Shown: piece after piece, positions 33,982-47,007 of the stretch | How the letters are laid out: every line of letters starts with the position of its first letter | Position numbering within the stretch: position 1 is the first letter of the stretch | Origin: Circinella minor | Lineage: Eukaryota > Mucoromycota > Mucoromycetes > Mucorales > Lichtheimiaceae | Length of the DNA: 55,740 bases | NCBI GenBank assembly: GCA_016758965.1 | Contig: JAEPRB010000254.1 | Coordinates: 1-55,740 of the forward strand | Direction: 5' to 3' | Notes under the pieces: generated by a model | Seen by the model: only the letters and a program-made list of their open reading frames with translations | Database searches by the model: none | Told to the model about the DNA's origin: nothing | Made by a program: the position numbers and the translations under genes

Positions 33982-34335
33982 GTTGGAAAGCCAAACTCTT
34001 TCACAAGTATTAAAGAGAGAGGGGGAGGGATTGAACAAAAAAGAAAATCGAGTACTTTTTTTTCGATCCTAAAAACTTTAAAAGTCAGTCGAGCTTTTTT
34101 GTTGGTAAAAAAGCTCGTGATTCCATTTTGTTGGACTAATAATATTCTTTTTTGAAACATTATATTATAATAAAATGTTATTTATTTTTATATAAAAAAA
34201 GAAAAAACAAATATATTTTAAAATATGAAACAAAGAAAAAAAAAAAAGGAACAAAGAAAATATGTAGGATTTGAAAATGTTTTAATGAAATGTTATAATA
34301 TTATTGTGTTTCTTTTTATTTTTATTTTTACTTTT
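33982..34335. other. Intergenic UBC6 upstream region
   Basis: About 350 bp between SF3B1 and UBC6. AT-rich; contains opposed AAAGCTCG and CGAGCTTT at 34089-34113 forming a short hairpin. No gene seen. Confidence 0.35.
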
Positions 34336-37300
34336 TTATAACAAATAGTCAAGTTCATATCGTTGATAACGATTTTGTTCATCATCATCAATACGTGGGT
34401 AACATGGTACTAAAGCATCTTGGCTACCAATATACAATGTATTATAAATCTTCCAATAGACTTCTCTCACTTTTCGTGCTGGATGGAATAAACCTTGTAC
34501 TGTATATTGTAGAATTGTAGCAGGTCCTAAAGCAACACGCATACCTTCAATAGCTTCCATTACTGCATTAATTACATGAGGACTATTGATACATTGATAG
34601 TATTGTTAGTAAGATCAAATAATTTATTAAATTCAAAGAAGCCCTAAAAAAATAAAAAGATATAACATTTACCTTGTTTCAAAGATATTTGGCCAAATAT
34701 AATTCAACAAATGCCGTAAAGGTTCTTCACAACCCAATCCAACTACACCAAGAGCCATATTCTTAATCGTCGTACATGCAGTTTGTCGATGAACCAAATC
34801 ACGATCCATTAATGCATCCTCCAAAAGTGGTGTAACAGCCATAATATAATCCTTGCCCATTTCTCCCACATATTCAAAAATAAATGCCAGTGACTTGAGC
34901 ACACCATTCTGTACATTCAATTCTGGAACACGGTATTCATTCATGACAGCAGGTAATACAGTAAAAGGAGCACATGTTTCAGCAACAATAGCAATAGCTA
35001 CAGTAGTACATACACGATTTTGACGTTCTTGAACCTTCAAGTTATTAAGTAATGTAGCCAATACATCTTGTGGACCAATAGCCTTGGCAATATAACCGAA
35101 TGTATTGACAGAAGCTCGACGAATACTTCTTTTATGTGCCTTGAGCAAATCTAACAATTCGAAACAAACACGCATCCATTCACGTGCAGAGACAAATTCG
35201 GCACCACGATCGGCAATACGACCCACAAGATCAATACAATTTTCTTGTACCTTTTCATGACGGTTACGCAAGATAGGTGTTAAGCGAGGAAGCAAATCTT
35301 TAATGGGAGGTGTCATACTTGTCATACCAATAACATTAACAATACTCTTGAGTGCTCCCAAGATGGAACCAAGTACTTCTGGATATTCTTCACCAAGATA
35401 TTCATATAAAATTTGTCCCAATTGGTTCATCAATTTTTCTTCACCACAGGTCTTCATAACTACAGCAATACGGGAGATCAAGTCGGCAGCTTGTTGACGT
35501 ACACGAGCTGACTTATTATTCAAACGCCATAAAATGGTATAACAAATTTGTTGAAGATAAGGTTTAATACGCATACCCAATGCGTTGACAACAGTACCAA
35601 AACCATTCAACATGACGACATCTTCTACGGTTTGTTCTTGGAATGCATATAAGATACCATCGATCAAAAGTTCTTCTAAACGAGGATCAATATCAGCAGC
35701 ACCCAAGTTGGAAATCACCTTTTCAATGGTTTCCATCACCATCTTTCGATAAGGTTCACTTTCATCTTTAAGATCATTGACAATACGTCCAATTATTTCA
35801 GATACACCGACTTTGTTGGCTAATTCAACAGTAGTTTCCACAAGTTGTTTATAATTACGTCGATCCAAAGCCATACGTCGTACCCAGAAATGCTTGAAAA
35901 ATTCAGGTAAAATTTCTTCCTTAATGTATTGAGGCATGACACCGTCAGTTGCAGCACACTGCTTGACAACCTTGAGAACAATCTTTTTCATTTCTTCATC
36001 AGGCGATTGGAATTCACGGATCAAGATAATCATGACTTCTTTGGTATAATAGTTTGCATATTCATCATCCATCAATGGGATAATATAACCAATGGCTTTT
36101 AAAAAGGCAGCAAGGCCTTTACCACGATGTTTACGAATACCAGTCCACAATGGTTTCAAAACAGAATCAAAAGATTCAATACCATAAGGAGCTGCAGCTT
36201 CAGCCAAAGCAGCAATAGCAAGAGCAGTAATAGTACGTACTTTTTGTTGTTCATCTTCTAATCCATGACCAATTGCCTCGACCAAATTCTTCAAATGAGG
36301 TAAAACAGCACATCCCATAAGGATAGCAATTTGTTGAACAATCTTGATACCGGTATGACGTGCTTGCCATGATTTTTTAGAACGACAGACAGCCTTTAAG
36401 AAAGGTAATAAAGCTGGAATACCAAGAGCAGAAGCAACAACAGAAAATGCACGAGCAGTTGTGTTACGAACATATTCGTCAGGATGATCAATATCGGGAC
36501 GCATAGTAGTAATCATAGTAGGTAAACCAGCAGCTTTGGATACATTACTGATGATTTCACGACCTTCCACACGAGCATAATAATCTTCATCGATCAAAAG
36601 AGGTTCAATGACTACAAGAATCTTATGTACAAAAGGACGTACGAGATCATCCAATTTGTAAAGAATACGATCAATTACTTTGACAAGCAAATGACGTTCT
36701 TGATCTTCCAAAGTAGGTGACATGAGCAATGGTAAGATTTGATTAAAAAGAGGACCTGGTCCAAAATCTCGAGCCTTGTCTGTAATTTGTCTTAATGCGG
36801 TTTTACGCATTGGTGGGGTACCATTCTTGATTCTCAATAAAAGTCGCATAATTTTTCGTTCCTTAAGTTCATCCACACTCATTTCTTCTTCATTACGTTC
36901 TTCAAGTAATTTACCGAAATGTTGCATATCTTCATCCTTAAAAAATGGTAAATTACCCACACCTGGAATTTCTTGAGGAATATCCATAGCAACACCTCTT
37001 GATTCTTCTTGCATCATGAATCCACTTTCACCCATAGGTGTAGGTGTAGCCATTAACTTGCGTGCAGGTGTTCGAATAGGTTGATAACCTGCAGGAGGTT
37101 CAAGAATTTTGTAACCAGATTGTGGAAACATGGCATCCAAGTCTTCATCTGATAAAGGTCGATTTCTAACATCTAATTCTCGTTCCCAACGCATTTGATT
37201 AGCAGCTTCGGGTGTAGCAGGGACTTGAAGTTGACTTGGTGTAGGTGTCATCATTCCTAATCCACCTGCAGGTGTTGATGTCACAGCATCAGTATTGACG

Positions 37301-38151
37301 GGTGTTGCATCCCAACGTGAACGTTTGGCTGTTGTTGCTTTTGGTGTAGCATCCCATTCTGATCGTTGTGCATCGCCCGCTACAGGTGTAGCATCCCATC
37401 GTGATCGTTTACCAGGTCCTTTGGGTGTAGCATCAACACCTCCAGTATGTACAGGTGTAGCCACATCCCATCGTCGTTTCTTTTTAGTTGCCACAGGTGT
37501 TGCTTCCACATTAGTTGATTCTTCTTGTTGTTGTTGCTGTTCATTTTTTTTCTTTTGTGCAATAGCTTGTAAAACACGTTGTTGTTCTTTTTCGAATTCG
37601 GCTTCTCGAATGACTTCTGCATAAGATCGCGATTCTTCATTATTATTGCCTTGTTGTTCTTTTGCAAACGCATCAGCACGTTCTGGTGAAAGCATACGAT
37701 TAAATCGTCGTTGATGGTATTCGTCTTGACGACCTGCAATACGACGTTCTTTCATTGTTTCTGCAAATGGATCGTGACTATCGGCACCATGCGTTGCTTC
37801 ACCAATAACATCTTTGGATGCTGTATATGAATTTAATTTACGTTTGGTTTCCTGATAAGCTTCATCGTCCATATCTTCATCTTCATCGTCACCCACACCA
37901 ATGGAAGTAGCATATCCTTCGAATTTGTCTTTGGTGTAAATGTCAGTGTCGTAAGAAACACCTGAAAGACTGGCATGCTTTTCATTATCGAGTACCGCAG
38001 CGCTAATATCTTTGTCTGTGATCTCTCTTCGTTTAGCTTGTGCAGCTTTGATTTCACGATCAATATCTATTATAAAGACATTAGTAAGACTGATCATGAA
38101 ATGATTTGTATTTTTTTCTTTATTTTTTTTTTGGTTCTTACCGTCAGCCAT
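34336..38151 (-). CDS. HSH155: U2 snRNP splicing factor SF3B subunit 1 (HSH155/prp10)
   Basis: Three exons, 38151-38142 (10 nt, ATG GCT GAC G), 38066-34673 and 34582-34336, give 1216 aa. SF3B1 is the HEAT-repeat scaffold that clamps the branch-site helix in the U2 snRNP. Seen here: N-terminal IDREIKAAQ, then a run of W-containing ligand motifs that bind UHM proteins such as U2AF (KRRWDVATP about 202, RSRWDATP about 226, RSEWDATP about 240, RSRWDATP about 254, MRWERE about 296), and from about 410 to the end the HEAT array. Sequence around [11 protein letters not shown] (human K700 region) and [18 protein letters not shown] (human R1074/V1078 region, the pladienolide pocket) is conserved. It ends with the typical [13 protein letters not shown]. 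Length is like fission yeast prp10 (about 1205 aa) and longer than budding yeast Hsh155. The third W motif has Glu in place of the usual Arg. Confidence 0.97.
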
Positions 38152-38327
38152 GATTATTATTATTTTTTGGAATGAACGAAAGAATAAATTATGAACTAGC
38201 GACAGCTGGACCGAATTTTTTATTATTTTTCGAATTCTGAAACTTAAAAAAAAAAAATCAAAAATGGGTTTTTGTTTTTTTTTGCTTTTGATGAAAGAAA
38301 TTATGATGATAATTATTGGCTATGTAT

Positions 38328-38384
<57 letters not shown>

Positions 38385-38888
38385 AATCCATTTTATTCTT
38401 TGGATATGAGCTACATTTATACTACCAATACGTCCGATTGAGCATCAGTTCGCAAGTTAGGCAACAAGATATGCTAATAGTATACTAGCTGTTGACGTAT
38501 GGGTCATCGTTACTTGGTTAATACAATTCTATATATTACTATAGCAACATATATGCACATGACACAATCAAAAGAAGGATTGATGATACACGAATAACGA
38601 CAAAAATCAAGCATCCAAACAGTAATAAAAACTAGTGAGTCCATTAATTATAACAAATACAGTAACATATGCAATGTGAACATTTTTTCCCCTATCTATA
38701 ATATGATATATATTCACGCCAACAAATCATAAAACATATTTCGTAACATAACAAATAATAGCAAAGAATAATTAACCTATTTCTATAATTGCAAAAGTAA
38801 CACATAAATTCATTGAACATGATTATCATCAATTTAACAATTTTTTTTTTTAAAAAAAAACACGAAACAGAAAATATACATGATTTAT
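38152..38888. other. SF3B1 upstream region with compound microsatellite
   Basis: Contains (AT)n(GT)n at 38332-38384. The rest is plain AT-rich sequence with no gene seen. It also covers the 3' side of URA5. Confidence 0.4.
38332..38384. repeat. Compound (AT)n(GT)n microsatellite
   Basis: About 17 AT units run directly into nine GT units, 180 bp upstream of the SF3B1 start. Alternating purine-pyrimidine DNA of this type can adopt Z-form or cruciform structure. Confidence 0.9.
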
Positions 38889-39542
38889 TTATTGCTTGAT
38901 GCCATATTGAGCCTTATATTCACGCATAAGAGTCAATTGTTCACCATAAGTACCCTTTTCTTCCATATATTCCATAATATGATCCATTGTAATAATAGCG
39001 CGTACAGGAACACCGTTCTTTTCTTGAACAGCTTGAATAGCGGATTTACCAGAACCATCAGGAGCAACTTCTGCACGATCAACAGCAACGAGCACACCAG
39101 CCAATGAAGCATTGTTTGCCTTGATAATACCAATCGATTCATTGATTGCAGTACCAGCTGTAATCACATCATCTACAACGACTATTTTACCAGACAAAGG
39201 AGTACCCACAATATCACCACCTTCACCATGATCCTTCTTTTCCTTGCGGTTAAAAGCAAAAGGTGCTTCTTGATTATGTTCGTTTGTTAAAGCAAGTGCA
39301 GTAGCACAAACCAATGGAATACCCTTATAAGCAGGACCGAAAAGAACATCATAAGAAAAACCAGCGTCAACCAAAGCAGCGGCATAGAAACGACCAATGG
39401 CACCTAAGGTTTTACCACTGTTGAATAAACCGGCATTGAAGAAATAAGGAGAAACACGATTTGATTTCAATGTAAACGAGCCAAATTTGAGTACATTGTT
39501 TTGTAAAGCAAAATCGATGAATTCACGTTGGTAATCTTTCAT
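38889..39542 (-). CDS. URA5: Orotate phosphoribosyltransferase
   Basis: A single exon of 217 aa. ATG 39542 (MKDYQREFIDFAL) is chosen because it matches the conserved family start; the frame stays open further upstream only through poly-Phe. The enzyme transfers phosphoribosyl from PRPP to orotate, making OMP in de novo pyrimidine synthesis; the gene is called pyrF in mucoralean genetics. Seen here: FGSFTLKSNRVSPYFFN at 20-36, the substrate loop FGPAYKGIPL, the flexible catalytic loop RKEKKDHGEGG (99-109), and the PRPP-binding signature KIVVVDDVITAGTA (119-132). Length matches yeast Ura5 (226 aa). It acts as a cytosolic dimer in the family. The 5' flank is an A/T homopolymer region (39560-39580, 39650-39666). 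Confidence 0.96.
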   Translation of the reverse strand: MKDYQREFIDFALQNNVLKFGSFTLKSNRVSPYFFNAGLFNSGKTLGAIGRFYAAALVDAGFSYDVLFGPAYKGIPLVCATALALTNEHNQEAPFAFNRKEKKDHGEGGDIVGTPLSGKIVVVDDVITAGTAINESIGIIKANNASLAGVLVAVDRAEVAPDGSGKSAIQAVQEKNGVPVRAIITMDHIMEYMEEKGTYGEQLTLMREYKAQYGIKQ

Positions 39543-40863
39543 TTTAATTATAAAATATGGACAAAAAAAAAAAAAAAAAAAAAGAGGAGAGGATATAAAA
39601 AAAATGTTGTCGCTTGTTTTAAGAACAGCCACTGGATCTGTATTTAGATCTCTTTTTTTTTTTTTATTTCCTGCAGATACTATTCTGGGATGTGATACAG
39701 CCACATTACCAAGCTTTAAAAATGATAATGGGAGAAAAAAAAAAGTAGGCGAGCTTATCTATACTTTATTGTTTAGCTGATGTTGCTAAGCACAACAATC
39801 AAGAACAAAATAATGGATCACTTTCTGTTGAATCATAATATTTATAGATTAGATACTTCGTAGTACTAGCTATAGCATCTTAATATTAGCTTAATGAGGG
39901 AATGAAAATATAATAAAACGTTATATATATATAACACGTAAAAGGTTGACGACTTGAGTAAATAATGTATATAAGGGAGATAGAAAAAAGTCAGTTCTGA
40001 CACCAATTAACATTTTATATATTTTAACTACTTTGCGACGCTGTACCGGAAACTGGGAAGAATCTTCCAAAAGTTTAATTTTCTACTATCTTTATTTGGT
40101 GATCTTGCTTATTCATGCGAGGCAAAAATATATTAGTTGTGTGTAAAAATAGGTTTACATTCCTCTTTTACGATAATCTTTCAATTGACCCGAAATACTC
40201 TTTTAAAACAGCTTATTAAACAGAAGTATGATAAGTATAGTGTTTTTTTAAAAAAAATTCTCATATACGTATAATTGATAATCGGTTATCATTGAAGAAA
40301 GGAATCGATATGTCAATTTTATAAAATAATCTTTCATTTGAAGCGTCTCCTTTTATTAGCGAAGATGCTCCATGAACCTTTAGTACTGTTATACACTCTA
40401 CACTCAGCAAAAACTACATAATATCATTCATATATATATATATTCACCCCGAAATTTCCCAATTCTAAGATAGATTTTGGATTGTCTATTGTCAGTAAAC
40501 TTCACTATGGAGTACCGGTTATCTAGCTTTAAGTTTGCTAGTTAATATGGTCTCAATGGATCGACACAAGATTTTGCTCATTATTTAGTATCTAGGTATG
40601 AAGGTTATCTTTACTCAAATGTCCCTTTACTTAAACAAGTATCAAAGTATCGTTACACCAACTCAATGTGATTTGCATAAAAAAATTAGCTTCTTTATGA
40701 TGTAAGAATGAATTAATAATAATAATAATAAAAAGAGTTCGGGGGTTTACCTCAAATAGCTGTTTTATCCTTTGAGTCAGTTTCGGATTTTCCTTTTTAT
40801 TTTTTTTTTCCTTTCCTTCTTATTGTTTTATTCCACTCCACATTTAATATATATATATATAAC
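39543..40863. promoter_or_regulatory. Divergent intergenic region between URA5 and GUT1
   Basis: About 1.3 kb shared upstream DNA of two genes transcribed outward. The 25 bp before GUT1 include a (TA)n tract (40846-40860) that could serve as a TATA element or leader. No gene recognised inside. Confidence 0.35.
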
Positions 40864-43108
<2,245 letters not shown>

Positions 43109-43496
43109 TAAACGTATTTGCTTGTTTATAATAATGAAATTAAAAGCTCTAATTAAGAAAAAAAAGAAGGAAAAGAAAAAAGAAAGGAAGAAAACCCATT
43201 CAAACAAACGATATTAGATTAAAAAAGAGGGTTGGATGTTAATAGTGTGTGTGTGTGTGTGTGTAAGTGTGTTTGTTTGTTGTACGTGTAGAAAAAAAAT
43301 ATAATATAAATGTTGAAAATTGTGAAGTGGATGTAATAAGAGAGGATGATACAAAGTTTTACAGTAAAAAAAAAAAGGAAAAAAAGGTATGTATAATAAG
43401 AAAAAGAGAAAAGAGGTTAAAGTATTATTTTTTTTGGGATTATTGATGGTGTCGCTGTGTTCATTATTATTACTATAATTATTATTTTGATATGAT
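43109..43496. terminator. Convergent 3' region of GUT1 and the OSBP gene
   Basis: 388 bp shared by two converging transcripts. Purine-rich (A/G) on the plus strand at 43155-43200 and 43370-43410, with (GT)n at 43244-43264. TAATAAA at 43106 could act as the GUT1 poly(A) signal. Exact ends cannot be read from sequence. Confidence 0.3.
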
Positions 43497-45338
43497 TTAG
43501 TTTTTACGTTCATGAAGTGAATCAATATAAGTCCAAGCCCCTTCGTCCAATAAATTCTTTCGCTTCATATCTTGTAACATGGCAACATTTCTTGAAGTAT
43601 ATTCGTCATTGGCAGAACTATCCTTAACAAACTTGAATAATTTAGGTACGAAAACTTCATTTTTTTCTGCTCGTTCTTTACGAACACCACGTTGCCAATC
43701 TTCAATTTTTGTCTTTTCAGCATTAGCAACAGCATAATTTTTGGTTTGAAGAGCATCAGTAACAGGACCCCACAAACGATGAGATTCAATAGGTAGTTGT
43801 TCTTCGATAGGTGCAGTTTTTCGTTCGGCCATAGGTTCAGCTTCAGCATCGAAAAGCAATTGTTTACTCTCACTACCCTTCTTGGTGTAATATGACTTAT
43901 GGCTCCATCGTCCCGATAAAGTATAAACTTCTTCACCATCACAAGTAATTGATCCCTTAATATGATTATGTTCACCACCGAACCAAGGCTTGGGTACAAA
44001 TTCAATACGAGTGTTTGTTTTTTTGGATGAACAAGCAATAGTACATACACCAGATAATTCAAGATAAGCTGCACCAGTCAAGAAACCACGAATCATTAAA
44101 TCAGGGAAATCAATCATATATTGTTCATCCCATTCCTTTACATACAATACGGCACGACCCACTTGTTCAGTCTTAATGCTTGTACCCTTAAAACGAGCCT
44201 TTTGACCACCTATACAAAAACATTATGAAATTGTTTGTTTAGTAAAAGATAATAAAAAAAAGGAACAAATAAACAATAAATTCATTATGTATATTTTTTT
44301 ATACTTACTATGGCCATTCAAAGAAACACCAGTCTTTTCATGTTGAAGATAAAATGCAGAAATTGGTGGATGGTGACACACTGTAATAATAAATATCAAA
44401 TTGAGTATGAAAAAAAATGGTTCATAAAATAATTAAAATTTGATAGGGATAATTCCTCGTTTTTTTATTTATTTACCTTGTTCACAAATACATTCAACAT
44501 CACCAAGTTTACAATGGAATTGTTCACCAAGAATTGGATTATAAGGTTTCTTTTCAGTTTTACCACCTGTACATCGTGATGCGTAACTACCCCAAAGAGT
44601 CGACATGAACCAACGTGACACAGCCAACATACGTTCTATAATAACCACATTTTTTTTTTAATTTTATATTTTATATGAAATATAATTCATTTGACAAACA
44701 ATAAAGATTATTATTTATATTTACCTGCTGGGTCAGTAGCTGAGCTAATTGCAGTGAAGCTAAATAATATTTTTTTTTTTTTTACAAAATAAGTATTAGT
44801 TTTTAATGTTTCTTTCTTTTCCTTATCGTACAACAATATCCAAAAAAGGGACAATATCTTTGTTCTATTCTTTTTCTCTATATACCAAAACATTTTAATA
44901 ATATACTTTACCATGAAGGATGATCACCCCAATAAGTACTATAAAAAAATACAAATAAAACAAAACAAACAAAAAAGAAAAAACATTAATAATTAAAATC
45001 ACCCCGCGTGAAGTTCACCCGCGTGCCGCGCATTTGATTATGCAACAATAAAAAAACAAAATACTGTGTAGATGCACTTAAAGAACAATAAAGAGTAAGA
45101 CAGTTAAAGAAAAAACTTACCCATATTCAAGTAAAGATAATCCATTCAAGAAAAATGCTGGACAGGTTAATGAAGAGAGATCTCCAGTAAAACTAATGAC
45201 CTGTTTAATAAATTCTTTAAATTGACCTCCAGTACCGGGTTCGGCGTTCTTTACTGACATGGAGTCAACATCATTCACACTTGGCGACTTGTCGAATGAC
45301 TCTGAAGAATTTGTACGGCTATTCGAGAAAATTCCCAT
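43497..45338 (-). CDS. Oxysterol-binding protein, short ORD-only type (Osh4/KES1-like)
   Basis: Six exons, 45338-45121, 44938-44912, 44759-44725, 44635-44477, 44380-44309 and 44209-43497, give 407 aa. ORP/Osh proteins move sterols and phosphoinositides between membranes. Seen here: a Ser-rich N-terminus without PH domain, FIKQVISFTGDLSSLTCPAFFLNGLSLLEY as lid and entry region, TDPAERMLAVSRWFMSTL, KPYNPILGEQF, and the family signature as EQVCHHPPISAF at about residues 145-156. Further on come GWFSG-type PKPWFGGEHNHIKG and ESHRLWGPV, and the tail ends with basic residues. The signature normally reads EQVSHHPP; here Ser is Cys, encoded across an intron (44381-44476). The two small exons of 27 and 35 nt join in frame. 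Length fits the ORD-only subgroup (yeast Kes1 434 aa). Which Osh it matches best is open. Confidence 0.9.
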
Positions 45339-47007
45339 GACAAAATGATGAAAAATAAGTCGAAAGTAAAAAAAAAATGAGAGTTGAAAAAGAAAAAGAG
45401 AAGGAAAAAGAAAGATGATTGAAAGGCCGGTTTAATCGACCTTGCGGGTTTTTGTAATTTTTCATGGTACTTGGAATTCCCCATTTTTTTTTTTACCCTT
45501 GAATAACCTTCTTTTGGTATTTGAAAGAGAGAAACAAAAAGGCACATATGTTTGATTTTTCTACAAATTCCTATTGATCTCGTAAACAATGACATTCTAT
45601 GACTTCTTATGTTGACTTGACTATCAATCCCTTTTTAATATTATATTAACAGGGTGTTATTACCCTCGCCAACAATATCTTTTATATTTACTTGATCACC
45701 TTTATTTTCAAATAATATAAAAAAAATGAATGAATGCTTTACTAATTCGTCATGGCAACCATAAAGTATATATCACAAGCCCCTACTTTTTTCGGGGCCA
45801 CTGTGCCATGATAGGTTGCTGACGTGGTTTATCTATGTATGATATATACAAGAAACAAAGGTATAATAGGCACATTCAATTGAATTACTAATCATTGTTT
45901 CTCATTCTTTCTCTTTCACCCCTAAAAATAGATAATTATAATATTGATAATTTCTTTATTTCCTTTCATGATAAAACGCACAGACAAAAGGTCTTATTAT
46001 GCTAATATTTTTTTTTTTTGACGGGGGAGAGAAACTTCGGTGTTGGATACCGGGCAAGGGAAGGTTTTTTTTCAGCCTTCTAATTCAATGGCCGAGGTAG
46101 TTTTGTGTGCGGACATAAGTTGCGTGAATTCTTTTTTTTTATATTAACTTTTGCGGATATTAAATATTTCATATTTCATGCTTTAACACAATTACTCTTT
46201 CTATCGCAGAGAAAGAGAATCTCATAAAGGGAGAGAGAACTATAGATGAACTATTTATCAACTGGGTTGACCATTCGTCATTAATTTTGCTTAGCTTTCT
46301 AAGAATTTGATGGATGTCGAAAATAAGGATTAGTCGTGGCTGAATTTCACCCCATCTTTTGTGAGGAGGAAACTTGGGTCACGCTACAATGATATCACCT
46401 TTCCCGATCTAAACTCCTATATAGCAAAACTCAAAATATATTCCATATTGAGGGATCTGCGTGACATTTTTTTTTTATTTGTCGATCCAAAAAAGAAGTT
46501 ATTATTCCAAGTTTACAAAAAAAGAAGTTTTTTTTCCAGTCATAGTACAATATTGTAAAGAGAACCCCATTCATCCGTTGAAATTATTATATCCATCATA
46601 TTTAAAAAAATGATATAATATCAATATGTTGTTTGTAAAATAATAATAATGAAAAAAAAAAACTGGATAAAAAGTCGTGTATGATATCCTGATCTGTTGA
46701 TCTAGTAACACAAGCAGAGTGGTATGTTTTTCATATGACATTTATGTTTTCTCTTTTGTTAGTGTGAGCAGTGTGTAGAGATAAAGTAGCTCTTTTATAA
46801 TAGTTTACTCAATAAACATTTTTTATTTGTTTTACAAAGTGTTGAATCACAACATCAATTAATGGAACTTTTGTTCTAGTGCTCTAATGTAATGTTTTGG
46901 GAAATGAATGCTTAACATATAAGTATGTTGTCTAATATATATATATGACATATAGTTAGAATATTATTACGTAAAATTTGTATCTCATTTTTTTTCTAGT
47001 TCACAAC
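45339..47007. other. Intergenic, no gene recognised
   Basis: About 1.7 kb upstream of the OSBP gene. The open frame at 46361-46558 (+) has no recognisable domain and includes a homopolymer. T run at 46009-46019. Confidence 0.4.

Noticed and set aside
37295..37624. 109-codon frame antisense to SF3B1
   Set aside because: It mirrors the Thr/Pro/Ala-rich N-terminus of SF3B1 and has no domain of its own.
43214..43525. Minus-strand frame at the OSBP gene end
   Set aside because: His/Thr-rich translation of a GT repeat and purine runs.
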